From NCBI GenBank assembly GCA_031119395.1, contig JAVHYA010000018.1, positions 1-64,000 of the forward strand: a stretch of DNA of 64,000 nucleotides. Direction: 5' to 3'. This DNA comes from Pseudomonadota bacterium (lineage in GTDB: Bacteria > Pseudomonadota > Gammaproteobacteria > Burkholderiales > Burkholderiaceae_C). Under the pieces are notes generated by a model that made no database searches, was not told the origin of the DNA, and saw only the letters and a program-made list of their open reading frames with translations. Positions 17,359-26,422 of this stretch are shown piece by piece; position 1 is the first letter of the stretch; the number at the start of each line of letters is the position of its first letter. A program made the position numbers and the translations under genes.

Positions 17359-17823
17359 TCAACGCGCTGCCTCCGGCGCCTCCGTCACGAAGCCGATCCG
17401 GCTCAGCCCCGCCTGGTTGGCGATGCCCATGAGTTCGACGACCTTGCCGTAGGGCACGGTGTGGTCGGCGCGCAGTTGCACCTCGGTGTCGCGGCTGCGC
17501 TCGGCCGCGGCCTTGAGCCTGGCGGCGAGGTCTTCGTTGGTGGCGATGCGCTGCTCGTCGAGGAAGACCTGGCCGCCTGCATCGACCGAGAGCGTGACGA
17601 AGCGCGGCGTGTCGTTGGGTTGGCCCGCGTCGGTGCGCGGCAGGTCGAGCTTGATGCTGCTGGCCATGAGCGGCGCCGTGATGATGAAGATCACCAGCAG
17701 CACCAGCATCACGTCCACCAGTGGCGTGACGTTGATGTCCGACAGAGGGCGCTGGCCGCCGCCGCCCATCGCGCGGCCACCGGCGCCGCTGGCGCTGCCG
17801 AGGGAGCTGCGGCCGAACGCCAT
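17359..17823 (-). CDS. ExbD/TolR-family biopolymer transport protein
   Basis: Encodes 154 residues. A short glycine-rich cytoplasmic head is followed by SDINVTPLVDVMLVLLVIF, one membrane helix at about 35-52 with the conserved proton-path Asp37, and then a periplasmic domain of about 95 residues. This is the ExbD/TolR layout. With the ExbB/TolQ-like protein just upstream (14-nt gap) it would form an inner-membrane proton-driven motor energising either TonB transport or the Tol-Pal system. There is no tonB, tolA or tolB nearby, so which of the two cannot be decided from the window. The gene is last in the bamE-dapB-exbB-exbD string. Confidence 0.9.
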   Translation of the reverse strand: MAFGRSSLGSASGAGGRAMGGGGQRPLSDINVTPLVDVMLVLLVIFIITAPLMASSIKLDLPRTDAGQPNDTPRFVTLSVDAGGQVFLDEQRIATNEDLAARLKAAAERSRDTEVQLRADHTVPYGKVVELMGIANQAGLSRIGFVTEAPEAAR

Positions 17824-17836
17824 CGCGTGCCTCGCC

Positions 17837-18541
17837 TCAGGCGGTGGTGACCGGCATCGGCCGCGCCGGCGGCACCACCGGCACCTCGGGCGCGAAGGTG
17901 GCGAGCAGGTCGTGCGCGAAGCCTTCCAGCTCGGCCTCGATGCGGCCGACGACGCGGCCGAACACGTTGTAGGCCAGCACGGCCGGAATGGCGACCGCGA
18001 GGCCGAAGGCCGTCATCACCAGCGCCTCGCCCACCGGCCCCGCCACCTTGTCGATGGTGAAGCCGCCGGTCTGCACCGCGATGGTGGCCAGCGCGCGGTG
18101 GATGCCCCACACGGTGCCCAGCAGGCCGACGAAGGGCGCGGTGGCGCCGACGGTGGCGAGCAGGATCTGGCCCGCCTGCAGCCGTCGCAGCGCACCGTGG
18201 AGCGCATCGCGCAGCGCGCGGGTCAGCCGCTGGGCGAGGCTGCCCTGCGCGCCCAGCTCGCCGCGGCCGGCCTGCGCGTCCAGCGCCACCTGCTGCAACG
18301 CGAGCACCGCGGGCCGCACCAGGCCCGCACGGTCGAAGCCCTGCAGGCGCTGCGCGGCCTCGTCGAGCCCGGGCGACTGCCAGAAGGCGGCGATGCCGCG
18401 CAGCACGTCGCGCGTGCCGCCGCGCAGCAGCCAGGCCTTCCAGAGGATCACGACCCAGCTCGCGACCGACATCGCGAGCAGCAGGGCCGCCACGGCGCGG
18501 CTGACGGCGTCGCCCTGGGTCAGGAGTTCGAGGGCAGACAT
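17837..18541 (-). CDS. MotA/TolQ/ExbB-family proton channel
   Basis: Encodes 234 residues starting at MSALELLTQGD. A first membrane helix lies near the N-terminus (AVAALLLAMSVASWVVIL) and two more in the C-terminal third (LATVGATAPFVGLLGTVWGI and VGEALVMTAFGLAVAIPAVL). The pattern GATAPFVGLLGTVWGI is the family signature. It is the channel partner of the ExbD/TolR-like protein encoded next. The start at 18541 is chosen because the frame continues upstream only through dapB in another frame. dapB ends 28 nt upstream, so the genes are probably co-transcribed. Confidence 0.9.
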   Translation of the reverse strand: MSALELLTQGDAVSRAVAALLLAMSVASWVVILWKAWLLRGGTRDVLRGIAAFWQSPGLDEAAQRLQGFDRAGLVRPAVLALQQVALDAQAGRGELGAQGSLAQRLTRALRDALHGALRRLQAGQILLATVGATAPFVGLLGTVWGIHRALATIAVQTGGFTIDKVAGPVGEALVMTAFGLAVAIPAVLAYNVFGRVVGRIEAELEGFAHDLLATFAPEVPVVPPARPMPVTTA

Positions 18542-18569
18542 GGCGGCTGGGGCGGGCGCGTCGGCGGGC

Positions 18570-19403
18570 TCAGCGCAGGCCCAGCACGTCGAACATGTCG
18601 AACAGGCCGGTCTTCTTCGTGGCCAGGAAACGGGCCGCACGCAGGCTGCCCTGCGCATAGCCGGCGCGGTTGGACGACTTGTGCGAGATTTCGATGCGCT
18701 CGCCGATGCCGGCAAAGAGCACGGTGTGGTCGCCCACGATGTCGCCGCCGCGGATGGTGGCGAAGCCGATGGTGGACGGGTCGCGCTCGCCGGTCACGCC
18801 TTCGCGCGCATAGACCGCGCAGTCCTTGAGGTCGCGGCCGAGCGCGTCGGCGATGACTTCGCCCATCTTGAGCGCGGTGCCCGAGGGCGCATCGACCTTG
18901 TGGCGGTGGTGCGCCTCGATGACCTCGATGTCGTAGCCGGTCGACAGGGCCTTGGCCGCCATCTCCAGCAGCTTGAAGGTGACGTTGACGCCCACGCTCA
19001 TGTTGGGCGCCATGACGATGGCGATGTCCCTGGCGAAGGCCGCGACCTCGGCCTTCTGCGCGTCGGAAAAGCCGGTGGTGCCGATCACGGCCTGCACGCC
19101 GAGTTCGCGGCACACGGCCAGGTGCGCCAGCGTGCCTTCCGGGCGTGTGAAGTCGATCAGCACCTGCGCATTCGCCAGGCCGGCGCGCAGGTCGTCGGTG
19201 ATCGCCACGCCCGCCGGCTGGCCGAGGAAGGCGGCCGCGTCGCTGCCCAAGGACGGGCTGCCGGGGATGTCGAGCGCACCGGCCAGCTGCAGGTCGTCGG
19301 CCTGGCGCACGGCCTCGACGAGCATGCGGCCCATGCGGCCGGACGCGCCGGCGATGGCGACGCGGCGCGGGGAGGAGGACGGGGAAGGGGTCGGGGAGGT
19401 CAC
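18570..19403 (-). CDS. dapB: 4-hydroxy-tetrahydrodipicolinate reductase
   Basis: Encodes 277 residues. The NAD(P)-binding loop [12 protein letters not shown] (about 15-26) and the substrate motif [20 protein letters not shown] identify DapB, which reduces hydroxy-tetrahydrodipicolinate in lysine and diaminopimelate synthesis. Length is normal, apart from a Ser/Pro-rich extension of about 12 residues before the first beta-strand. A later start is not obviously better. It lies between bamE (88 nt upstream) and the exbB-like gene (28 nt downstream), and the string probably shares a transcript. Confidence 0.95.
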   Translation of the reverse strand: MTSPTPSPSSSPRRVAIAGASGRMGRMLVEAVRQADDLQLAGALDIPGSPSLGSDAAAFLGQPAGVAITDDLRAGLANAQVLIDFTRPEGTLAHLAVCRELGVQAVIGTTGFSDAQKAEVAAFARDIAIVMAPNMSVGVNVTFKLLEMAAKALSTGYDIEVIEAHHRHKVDAPSGTALKMGEVIADALGRDLKDCAVYAREGVTGERDPSTIGFATIRGGDIVGDHTVLFAGIGERIEISHKSSNRAGYAQGSLRAARFLATKKTGLFDMFDVLGLR

Positions 19404-19491
19404 GCGCGGCAGGCCTGGAGGCGTCGGATCGGGAGGATGAGGACGCCACCCGCAGCGGCCGGTGGCGCCCCCGGGGCGCGAGGGACGCCGC

Positions 19492-20046
19492 TCAGCGCGG
19501 CGACTCGAGCGGCGGGTAGGTCGGCGGCAGCGGCGTCAGCGAGCGCGCCGAAGCTTCGGTCGATTTCGTGTCGGCCGGTGCGTCGAACTTCTTGAGCTGG
19601 TCTTCGGTGGCCTCGAGCTGCGGGACCTTGCCGGACTTCTTGCGGGTGTCGATGGTGGCGACGAACTCCTGCTCGCTGGGCATGGGGTCGCCCTCGAAGC
19701 TCGCCAGCGTGTCGCCGTTGAACAGCAGCGTCAGTCGGCGCTGCTGGGGATCGACGCCCTGGCGCTTGATGGTGAAGACATAGTCCCAGCGGTTGGAATG
19801 GAACACGTCGGTCAGCAGCGAGGTGCCGAGGATGTCGCGCACCTGCTGGCGCGTCATGCCGGGCTTGAGCGCCTCGACCTGTTCCTTGGTGACCACGTTG
19901 CCCTGCACCACCTCGACCTTGTAGGGCGTGACGGCGTACAGCGCGTTGCGCATGCGATCGCTGGTGCTGCTGCACCCGGCCACGCCGATGCCTGCGAGCA
20001 GGGCGGCAGCCAGCAGCAGCGGCTGGCGTTGGGTTGAACCAAGCAT
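19492..20046 (-). CDS. bamE: Outer-membrane assembly lipoprotein BamE (OmlA/SmpA)
   Basis: Encodes 184 residues. A lipoprotein signal [16 protein letters not shown] ends in the lipobox GVAGC (Cys about 25). The mature part has the BamE core: [41 protein letters not shown] and a terminal [15 protein letters not shown]. The protein is a subunit of the BAM complex that inserts beta-barrel proteins into the outer membrane. The C-terminal 60 residues are Pro/Lys-rich and appear longer than in enteric BamE. It is divergent from fur, with about 86 nt between the two starts. This arrangement is common in Burkholderiales. Confidence 0.93.
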   Translation of the reverse strand: MLGSTQRQPLLLAAALLAGIGVAGCSSTSDRMRNALYAVTPYKVEVVQGNVVTKEQVEALKPGMTRQQVRDILGTSLLTDVFHSNRWDYVFTIKRQGVDPQQRRLTLLFNGDTLASFEGDPMPSEQEFVATIDTRKKSGKVPQLEATEDQLKKFDAPADTKSTEASARSLTPLPPTYPPLESPR

Positions 20047-20132
20047 GGGAAAAAGGCGTAGCGATATGATCCGAAGATTGTAGCGGCAGGCCCTTGCCGG
20101 GCCTTCGCCGCGGTCCTGCTGCCGAGACCACC

Positions 20133-20555
20133 ATGGGCAACATCGACAACCTCAAGAGCACCGGCCTGAAGGCCACCCTTCCCCGCCTCAAGATCCTGGA
20201 AATCTTCCAGGCCGGCGGGCTGCGGCACATGACGGCCGAAGACGTGTTCCGGGTGCTGCTCAACGAACACTCCGACATCGGCCTGGCCACCGTGTACCGT
20301 GTGCTCACGCAGTTCGAGCAGGCGGGCATCCTCTCGCGCAGCCACTTCGAGAGCGGCAAGGCGGTCTACGAGCTCAACGAGGGCACGCACCACGACCACC
20401 TGGTGTGCACCTCCTGCGGCAAGGTCGAGGAGTTCTACGACGCAGAGATCGAGCGCCGCCAGCAGCTGATCGCCAAGGACAAGGGCTGGCATCTGCAGGA
20501 CCACGCCATGTCGCTGTACGGCGTGTGCGCCGACTGCCAGGCCAAGCAGCACTGA
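20133..20555 (+). CDS. fur: Ferric uptake regulator Fur
   Basis: Encodes 140 residues starting at [20 protein letters not shown]. The winged-helix DNA-binding part is followed by the metal-binding [16 protein letters not shown] (from about residue 86) and a C-terminal CADC pair, the standard layout of Fur. It represses iron-uptake genes when loaded with ferrous iron. ATG 20133 is chosen over an upstream in-frame ATG at 20094 because family homology begins here. The intergenic region shared with bamE must hold both promoters. I see no convincing 19-bp Fur box in it, so autoregulation is not supported by eye. Confidence 0.95.
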   Translation: MGNIDNLKSTGLKATLPRLKILEIFQAGGLRHMTAEDVFRVLLNEHSDIGLATVYRVLTQFEQAGILSRSHFESGKAVYELNEGTHHDHLVCTSCGKVEEFYDAEIERRQQLIAKDKGWHLQDHAMSLYGVCADCQAKQH

Positions 20556-20571
20556 GCGCCGCCGGGGGTGC

Positions 20572-21522
20572 TCAGTCGCCCTGCTCCATGGCCTTGTGGT
20601 GCCGCGCGACGAAGTCGGCATAGGTATCGATGCCCCGCAGCTGGAGGATGGAATTGCGCACGGCCGCCTCCACCAGCACGGCGATGTTGCGGCCGGCCAC
20701 CACCTGGATGACGGCCTTGCGCACCGGCACGCCGAGCACGTCCTGCGTCAGCGGCTCGGCCGGCAGGCGCTCGTAGTCGCGCTCGAAGGAGTCGCGGCGA
20801 ACCAGGTGGACGATCAGGTTCAGGCGCATCTTCCGGCGCACGGCCGTCTCGCCGAAGATGGCCTTGATGTCGAGCAGGCCGATGCCGCGCACCTCCAGCA
20901 GGTTCTGCAGCAGGTCGGGGCAGCGGCCCACGATGGTGGCCTGGTTGATCCGGTACAGGTCCACCGCGTCGTCGGCCACCAGGCCGTTGCCGCGCGAGAT
21001 CAGCTCCAGCCCCAGCTCGCTCTTGCCCAGGCCCGACTCGCCCGTGATCATCACGCCCATGCCCAGGATGTCCATGAACACGCCATGCATCGAGGTGCGC
21101 TCGGCGAAGTGCTTGGACAGGTAGGCCCGCAGCACGTCGATCACGAAGGCCGAGGATTCCCGCGTGGCGAAGAGCGGCAGCTGGGCCCGCTCGCAGATCG
21201 ACAACAGTTCGTCCGGCGCGGCCTGGCCGTCGGCCAGGACCAGCATCGGCGGCTCCAGCGTCACGATGCGGGCGATGCGGCGTGCGCAGTCCTCGGCCGT
21301 CCCGCGCGTGAGGTACGCGATCTCGCGCGCACCCAGGATCTGCACCCGGTAGGGATGGATGTAGTTGAGGTAGCCGACCAGGTCGGCGGCCGACTGTGCA
21401 CGGCTGATGACGTCGGGGTCGAACTGGCGCTCCGACGCGCCCAGGCCCGCGAGCCATTCCCAGCGCAGGGAGCCGCGGAACTCCTCGAACATCGCGTCCG
21501 CGCTGATGACCGTCGGTTTCAT
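20572..21522 (-). CDS. hprK: HPr kinase/phosphorylase
   Basis: Encodes 316 residues. The P-loop [11 protein letters not shown] (about 155-165) and the signature around [15 protein letters not shown] match HprK/P, which phosphorylates and dephosphorylates Ser46 of HPr. In betaproteobacteria it belongs to the regulatory, sugar-independent PTS rather than to sugar uptake. It follows ptsN by 55 nt on the same strand, which fits that pathway. HPr (ptsH) and enzyme I are not in the window. It converges on fur with a 16-nt gap. Confidence 0.95.
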   Translation of the reverse strand: MKPTVISADAMFEEFRGSLRWEWLAGLGASERQFDPDVISRAQSAADLVGYLNYIHPYRVQILGAREIAYLTRGTAEDCARRIARIVTLEPPMLVLADGQAAPDELLSICERAQLPLFATRESSAFVIDVLRAYLSKHFAERTSMHGVFMDILGMGVMITGESGLGKSELGLELISRGNGLVADDAVDLYRINQATIVGRCPDLLQNLLEVRGIGLLDIKAIFGETAVRRKMRLNLIVHLVRRDSFERDYERLPAEPLTQDVLGVPVRKAVIQVVAGRNIAVLVEAAVRNSILQLRGIDTYADFVARHHKAMEQGD

Positions 21523-21577
21523 GGGTGCATTGTGACGAGGGCGACCTGCGCCCCGCGCAGCCGGGCGCGAGGGACCG

Positions 21578-22045
21578 TCAGGCGACCTGCGTGGAGCGCC
21601 AGCCGGCGATCAGCGCATGCAGTTCGGTGGCGTCGCTGCTGGTCTTGATCTTTTCGCGCAGCACCGCATCGCTGAGCATCTCGGCGATCTCGGAGAGGAT
21701 TTCCAGGTGCTTCTGCGTGGCCGCCTCGGGCACCAGCAGGAAGATGAGCAGCATGACCGGCTGCTCGTCCGGGGCGTCGAAGCCGATCGGGTTGGCCAGC
21801 TGGAAGACGGCCGCCATGGGCGCCTTCAGGCCCTTGATGCGGCCGTGGGGGATGGCCACGCCATGCCCCAGGCCGGTGGAGCCGAGGCGCTCGCGGGCGA
21901 ACAGGCTGTCGGTGATCAGCGCACGCCCCAGGCCATGGAGGTTCTCGAACAACAAGCCTGCCTCTTCGAAGGCCCGCTTCTTGCTGGTAGCGTCAACGCT
22001 CACGAGAACTTGAGCGGGCGGCAGGATGGACGCGAGACGGTTCAT
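21578..22045 (-). CDS. ptsN: PTS IIA-like nitrogen-regulatory protein
   Basis: Encodes 155 residues of the PTS EIIA type 2 fold. The phosphorylated histidine is His67 in [14 protein letters not shown]. PtsN receives phosphate from the nitrogen-PTS chain and, by its phosphorylation state, regulates targets such as potassium transport and stress responses in other proteobacteria. It lies between hpf (158-nt gap holding a palindrome) and hprK (55-nt gap). The expected neighbour rpoN is not here. Confidence 0.94.
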   Translation of the reverse strand: MNRLASILPPAQVLVSVDATSKKRAFEEAGLLFENLHGLGRALITDSLFARERLGSTGLGHGVAIPHGRIKGLKAPMAAVFQLANPIGFDAPDEQPVMLLIFLLVPEAATQKHLEILSEIAEMLSDAVLREKIKTSSDATELHALIAGWRSTQVA

Positions 22046-22100
22046 GGTGGGATCGGGGCGCGATTATGCACCTCCCGCCTTGTCTGCACCAGAAATGTCA

Positions 22101-22120
22101 AAGCCGCCCTAGGGCGGCTT
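22101..22120 (-). terminator. Perfect 20-nt palindrome between hpf and ptsN
   Basis: AAGCCGCCCTAGGGCGGCTT is fully self-complementary and lies in the 158-nt gap between hpf and ptsN. Read in operon direction it is followed by TTGACATTTC, only a weak U-tract. It may be a leaky terminator that sets a lower level of ptsN-hprK than of hpf, or an mRNA-processing hairpin. Confidence 0.5.
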
Positions 22121-22203
22121 GCAAGAGGATTTGCCCGGGGGTCCCGGCGCGCAGCACGCAAAATTCTAAAAAGAAAGTGTGCAGTGCCGGGCCGGGCGCG
22201 GCC

Positions 22204-22533
22204 TCACATCACGCGCTTGGGGGCGGCGTGGTGGTGGTCCTGCAGGCGGTCCTTGTGGCGCACGACCTGGCGATCGAGCTTGTCGACCAGTTCATCCACC
22301 GCGGCGTACAGATCAGCGTGGCTGCACTCGGCGAACATGTCATTGCCCTTGACGTGGATGTTGCACTCGGCGCGTTGCCGACGCTCCTTCTCCTTCTGCT
22401 TTTCCACCGTGAGGATCACCCGCACATCGACCACCTGGTCGAAATGACGCGTGATCCGGTCGAGCTTGCTGGTCACATAGCTGCGAAGCGCGGGGGTGAC
22501 GTCGAGGTGATGACCGCTGATCGTCAAATTCAT
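22204..22533 (-). CDS. hpf: Ribosome hibernation-promoting factor (HPF/RaiA, short form)
   Basis: Encodes 109 residues starting [20 protein letters not shown], with [20 protein letters not shown] and [20 protein letters not shown], the compact HPF fold. It binds the decoding region of idle ribosomes and promotes 100S dimers. The C-terminal extension of long HPF is absent. ATG 22533 is set by a near-perfect AGGAGGT ribosome site 7 nt upstream, one of the strongest in the window, which suits a protein made in large amounts on entry to stationary phase. In many proteobacteria the gene follows rpoN. Here a helicase gene takes that place, about 256 nt away on the same strand. Confidence 0.94.
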   Translation of the reverse strand: MNLTISGHHLDVTPALRSYVTSKLDRITRHFDQVVDVRVILTVEKQKEKERRQRAECNIHVKGNDMFAECSHADLYAAVDELVDKLDRQVVRHKDRLQDHHHAAPKRVM

Positions 22534-22789
22534 GAATGACCTCCTGGAAATTGACGGTTGGAAAACGGCACGCGCCGGAGGGCGCAGGCCGGCGGGGAAA
22601 CAGGAACGTTGGGGGTGTTTTTGTTGTTGTTCGAGGAAGGACGGTCGATTCACTATGCCCGGGGTGTCATCGAATTGCAATCCCCGCGATTGCCCAGGGT
22701 CAAAGCGCCTGGAAACTGCTTCCGGATCGATAGCAGCGCACGCCGGCCGCACCTGCGTTTGCGGACCCATGAGGCCGAATGACTGACGT

Positions 22790-24901
22790 TCAGCGCCAGT
22801 TGGCACGCAGCCGCGCGCGCAGGTCCATCACGGCGGCCGGCGGCGGCACGAAAGCCGGTTGCGGCGGTGGCGGCGGCCAGGTCACGCGCTCGAAGCCATG
22901 CAGGTCCGACTCGGGCAGGAAGCGCGTGCGGCCCGCGTACATGTGGCGATCGCCGCGTGCACTCTGCTGCGTGACGTAGAAGCGCTGCGGCACCAGGAGG
23001 TGCAGGTGGTCCCTGGCCCGCGTCATCGCGACGTAGAGCAGACGCCGCTCCTCCTCGAGCTCGTGCGTGCCCTGCGCCACGTCGGCCGGCAGGCAGCCGT
23101 CGACCACGTTGAGCACATGCACCGCATTCCATTCCTGGCCCTTGGCCGAATGGATGGTCGAGAGGATGAGGTAGTCCTCGTCGAGCAGCGGCGGGCCGGG
23201 CCGGTCGCTCGTCGACTCGGGCGGATCGAGCGTGAGTTCGGTGATGAAGCGCTCGCGCGACGCGTAGCCCGCTGCAAGTTGCACGAGTTGTTCGATGTCG
23301 CCGCGGCGCACCAGCGCATCGTCGTGCAGCCGTTCCAGATGCGGCAGGTACCAGGCCATGGCCAGTTCCATCTCGGCCGGCCAGCCGGCCTGGCCTGCCC
23401 GCAGTGCGCTCCACGTCCGGGCGAAGCGCGCCCACTCCTCGCGCGCCGCAACGGGCGGCAGGAAGGCCTGCAAGGCGACCGCCGGATCGGCGGCCTCGTC
23501 CATCGCATCGAGCAGCCGCGTGGCCGTGGCCGGGCCGACGCCCGGAATGAGCTGCGCCACGCGAAAGCCCGCGAGGCGGCTGCGCGGGTTCTGCACGAAG
23601 CGCAGCAGCGCGAGCAGGTCCTTCACGTGCGTGGCCTCGAGGAACTTGAGCCCGCCGTACTTGACGAAGGGAATGTTGCGCCGCGCAAGTTCCAGCTCGA
23701 GCGCGGCGCTGTGGCTGGAGGTGCGGAACAGCACGGCCTGCTGCTTGAGCGCGAGCCCGTTCTCGCGCTGCGCCAGCACGCGGTCGGCCACCCACACGGC
23801 CTGCTGCGCCTCGTCGGGCACCAGCACGATCTGCGGCCGGCCCGCCGAGGGCTTGTCGGTCCACAGACGCTTGGCGTAGCGCTCGGCCGCATGCGCCATC
23901 ACCGCGTTGGAGGCATCCAGGATGGGCTGCGTCGACCGGTAGTTGCGCTCCAGCGTGACCACCCGCGCGGGCTGCGCGAACTGCGAGGGGAAGTCGAGGA
24001 TGTTGCGCACCGTCGCGCCGCGGAACGAATAGATCGACTGCGCGTCGTCGCCCACGGCCGTGACGCCCGCGCCGTCGGGCTTCAGGCGCAGCAGGATCTC
24101 GGCCTGAAGCCGGTTGGTGTCCTGGTACTCGTCGACCAGCACGTGGTCGAAGCGCGCGCCCACGTGGGCGGCGATCGATGGCTCGCCCATCATCTCCGAC
24201 CACGCCAGCAGCAGGTCGTCGTAGTCGAGCACGTTCTGCTGCTGCTTGGCTTCCACATAGGCGCCGAACAGGCGCGGCAGCTGCGCGACCCATTCGGCAC
24301 ACCAGGGAAAGGCGTGCGACAGCACCGCGGCCAGCGGCTCGCGCGTGTTGACGGTGCGCGAGTAGATCGACAGGCAGGTGCCCTTCATCGGGAAGCGCTT
24401 CTCGGTGCGCGAGAAGCCGAGCTCGTTGCGCACCAGGCCCATCAGGTCCTCGGCGTCGCCGCGGTCGTGGATGGTGAAGTCGGGGTCCAGCCCGATCTGC
24501 GGCGCGTACTCGCGCAGCAGCCTGGCACCGATGCCGTGGAAGGTGCCGGCCCAGGGCAGCGCGGGCGCGGCGTCGGCGCGCAGGCCGAGCACGCGCGCGG
24601 CCACCTGGCCGGCACGGCGCGACATCTCCTGCGCCGCGCGGCGCGAGAAGGTCAGCAGCAGGATGCGCTGCGGATCGGCCCCCTGCGCGATGAGGTGCGC
24701 CACGCGGTGCGCCAGGGTGCTGGTCTTGCCCGAGCCGGCACCGGCGATGACCAGCAGCGGGCCGTTGTCGCCGGCCCGTGCGCCCACGCCGTGGTCGACG
24801 GCCGCGCGCTGCGCCTCGTTGAGCGTGCCGAGGGCCTGCGCCAGGCGCTCGGCAGGCGTGCCCGCAGCGGGCGCAAGGACGTCGGACGCGAGGGCGGACA
24901 T
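22790..24901 (-). CDS. UvrD/Rep-type ATP-dependent DNA helicase (superfamily 1)
   Basis: Encodes 703 residues. Walker A is GAGSGKT (54-60), motif II is [10 protein letters not shown], motif III is [13 protein letters not shown], motif IV region has [16 protein letters not shown], and motifs V-VI are [19 protein letters not shown] and [19 protein letters not shown]. This is the full set of SF1A 3'-5' helicases. The start at 24901 (MSALASDV) is where homology begins; the frame is open further upstream by about 89 codons of non-conserved sequence. There is no nuclease domain. It resembles housekeeping UvrD/Rep/PcrA but is shorter at the C-terminus and may be one of the additional Rep-like helicases common in Burkholderiales. 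Confidence 0.9.
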   Translation of the reverse strand: MSALASDVLAPAAGTPAERLAQALGTLNEAQRAAVDHGVGARAGDNGPLLVIAGAGSGKTSTLAHRVAHLIAQGADPQRILLLTFSRRAAQEMSRRAGQVAARVLGLRADAAPALPWAGTFHGIGARLLREYAPQIGLDPDFTIHDRGDAEDLMGLVRNELGFSRTEKRFPMKGTCLSIYSRTVNTREPLAAVLSHAFPWCAEWVAQLPRLFGAYVEAKQQQNVLDYDDLLLAWSEMMGEPSIAAHVGARFDHVLVDEYQDTNRLQAEILLRLKPDGAGVTAVGDDAQSIYSFRGATVRNILDFPSQFAQPARVVTLERNYRSTQPILDASNAVMAHAAERYAKRLWTDKPSAGRPQIVLVPDEAQQAVWVADRVLAQRENGLALKQQAVLFRTSSHSAALELELARRNIPFVKYGGLKFLEATHVKDLLALLRFVQNPRSRLAGFRVAQLIPGVGPATATRLLDAMDEAADPAVALQAFLPPVAAREEWARFARTWSALRAGQAGWPAEMELAMAWYLPHLERLHDDALVRRGDIEQLVQLAAGYASRERFITELTLDPPESTSDRPGPPLLDEDYLILSTIHSAKGQEWNAVHVLNVVDGCLPADVAQGTHELEEERRLLYVAMTRARDHLHLLVPQRFYVTQQSARGDRHMYAGRTRFLPESDLHGFERVTWPPPPPQPAFVPPPAAVMDLRARLRANWR

Positions 24902-25233
24902 GGGCCTGAAATGTACTGGATATCCATCCAGATCACGCGGGATCACGGGATGCTGCGGTGCCATAATCCGGGCCCGCTGCAACCACCGGAGTGTTCGCCT
25001 TGGAACCCGACCCGTCTTGGCAGCTTTCGACTCCCGATTGAGCCGGCACCCGTCAGTCCCTTGACGAAGGCCCGCAGGCCGCGAGGAGTGCGAAAGCGGA
25101 CCCATCCTCGCCCCTTGCCCCAACGCCTTCGACAACCGGGAGCACGTGTTGACCCCCACGCTCATCACTCTGTGTATCGCTGCCCCCCAGGGGGGCTCAG
25201 GCCTGCCTTGGGGCGGCCCGGCGGAGGCCTGAA
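24902..25233 (+). promoter_or_regulatory. 332-nt upstream region of corA with a candidate leader peptide
   Basis: No conventional gene is seen between the helicase and corA, which are divergent. A -10-like CATAAT at 24962-24967 would start a leader of roughly 260 nt. Within it a ribosome site GGAG (24988-24991) precedes TTG at 25000, giving a 13-codon frame MEPDPSWQLSTPD ending at 25041; an in-frame GTG at 24991 is an alternative. Further on, GCCCCCC-A-GGGGGGC (25182-25196) is a perfect hairpin just before the corA ribosome site. Enterobacterial corA has a leader with a short open frame (corL) that tunes Rho termination, so a comparable control is possible here. All of this is candidate only. 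Confidence 0.4.
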
Positions 25234-26220
25234 ATGCTCAACATCTTCACGCTTGCCAACGGCCGCCTCGTCCAGGAAGAGATCGAGGCGCTGGAGGAAT
25301 TGTCCAAATTCCAGCCCATCTGGGTGGACCTCGAATCGCCCACGCCCGAAGAGAAGCGCTGGGTCAAGCAGTACTACGGCCTGTCGATCCCCGAGGACGT
25401 GACGGACGACGACATCGAGGAGTCGGCCCGCTTCTACGAAGAGGACAACGGCGACCTGCACGTGCGCAGCGACTTCCTGATCGCCGACGCCGACGAGCCG
25501 CGCAACGTGCGCGTGGCCTTCATCCTCAACCAGCACAACGCCGAGCTCAAGAGCCGCGGCGTGCTGTTCTCGATCCACGACGAGGACGTGCCGGTGTTCC
25601 GCCTGCTGCGCATGCGGGCGCGCCGCGCGCCGGGGCTGATCGAGGACGCCAAGGAGGTGCTGCTCAAGCTCTTCGACGCCGATGCCGAGTACTCCGCCGA
25701 CACGCTCGAAGGCATCTACGACGAGCTCGAGCAGGCCGGCGCGAAGGTGCTCCAGGGCAACGTGAGCGACGAGATCGCCGGCGAGGTGCTGGGCCTGATC
25801 GCCCGGCAGGAGGACCTGAACGGCCGCATCCGCCGCAACGTGATGGACACGCGCCGCGCCGTGAGCTTCATGATGCGCAGCCGGATGCTCAACGCCGAGC
25901 AGTTCGAGGAGGCGCGGCAGATCCTGCGCGACATCGAATCCCTGGACAGCCACACGGCCTTCCTCTTCGACAAGATCAACTTCCTGATGGACGCCACGGT
26001 CGGTTTCATCAACATCAACCAGAACAAGATCATCAAGATCTTCTCGGTGGCCAGCGTGGCGCTGCTGCCGCCGACGCTGATCGCCAGCATCTACGGCATG
26101 AACTTCAAGTTCATGCCCGAGCTGGAGTGGGGCTTCGGCTACCCCTACGTGCTGGGGCTGATGGTGCTGAGCGCGGTGGGGCCGATGCTCTACTTCCGCA
26201 AGCGGGGTTGGCTGAAATAG
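25234..26220 (+). CDS. corA: CorA-family magnesium/divalent cation channel
   Basis: Encodes 328 residues. A long cytoplasmic alpha/beta and helical funnel domain is followed by two C-terminal membrane helices (IFSVASVALLPPTLIASIYG and PYVLGLMVLSAVGPMLYF) with the selectivity motif YGMNFKFMPE (GMN about 288-290). CorA pentamers admit magnesium, cobalt and nickel. The C-terminus ends with the basic tail YFRKRGWLK, as is normal. The ribosome site GGAGG lies 8 nt before ATG 25234. The gene stands alone, with a terminator downstream and a long leader upstream. Confidence 0.95.
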   Translation: MLNIFTLANGRLVQEEIEALEELSKFQPIWVDLESPTPEEKRWVKQYYGLSIPEDVTDDDIEESARFYEEDNGDLHVRSDFLIADADEPRNVRVAFILNQHNAELKSRGVLFSIHDEDVPVFRLLRMRARRAPGLIEDAKEVLLKLFDADAEYSADTLEGIYDELEQAGAKVLQGNVSDEIAGEVLGLIARQEDLNGRIRRNVMDTRRAVSFMMRSRMLNAEQFEEARQILRDIESLDSHTAFLFDKINFLMDATVGFININQNKIIKIFSVASVALLPPTLIASIYGMNFKFMPELEWGFGYPYVLGLMVLSAVGPMLYFRKRGWLK

Positions 26221-26277
26221 CCCCCACCGTTCGGGCTGAGCTTGTCGAAGCCCCACCCCACTCCTGAATTGATAGCT

Positions 26278-26314
26278 GCCTGCGCCCGCCGCATCGGCGC
26301 CGCAGGCATTTTTT
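26278..26314 (+). terminator. Intrinsic terminator after corA
   Basis: GCCTGCG (26278-26284) pairs with CGCAGGC (26301-26307) and is followed by a run of six T. It is preceded by GATAGC, so it also looks like a member of the two-hairpin repeat family. Confidence 0.75.
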
Positions 26315-26336
26315 GCTGAGAAGAGGCGCTCAGGTC

Positions 26337-26400
26337 CGTTCGGGCTGCGCCTGTCGAAGGCCTGCGCGGCGCTTCGACAGGCTCAGCGTGAACGGGTCGG
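26337..26400. repeat. CCGTTCGGGCTG / CTTCGACAGGCTCAGC inverted repeat
   Basis: CCGTTCGGGCTGCGCCTGTCGAAG (from 26337) pairs imperfectly with CTTCGACAGGCTCAGCGTGA followed by ACGGG. A half copy of the same motif stands at 26228-26250. It lies between convergent corA and the Bug receptor gene and may serve as a terminator for the minus-strand gene. The same motif is, to my knowledge, a common intergenic repeat in Burkholderiales genomes. Confidence 0.65.
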
Positions 26401-26422
26401 TGTGTTCGAACGCAATCCGGTA

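Noticed and set aside
20047-20132. Fur box in the bamE-fur intergenic region.
   Set aside because: No GATAAT-type array is visible; only an isolated GATATGAT.
22534-22789. Sigma-54 promoter upstream of hpf.
   Set aside because: No GG-N10-GC element with TGGCAC and TTGC spacing could be found by eye on the minus strand.
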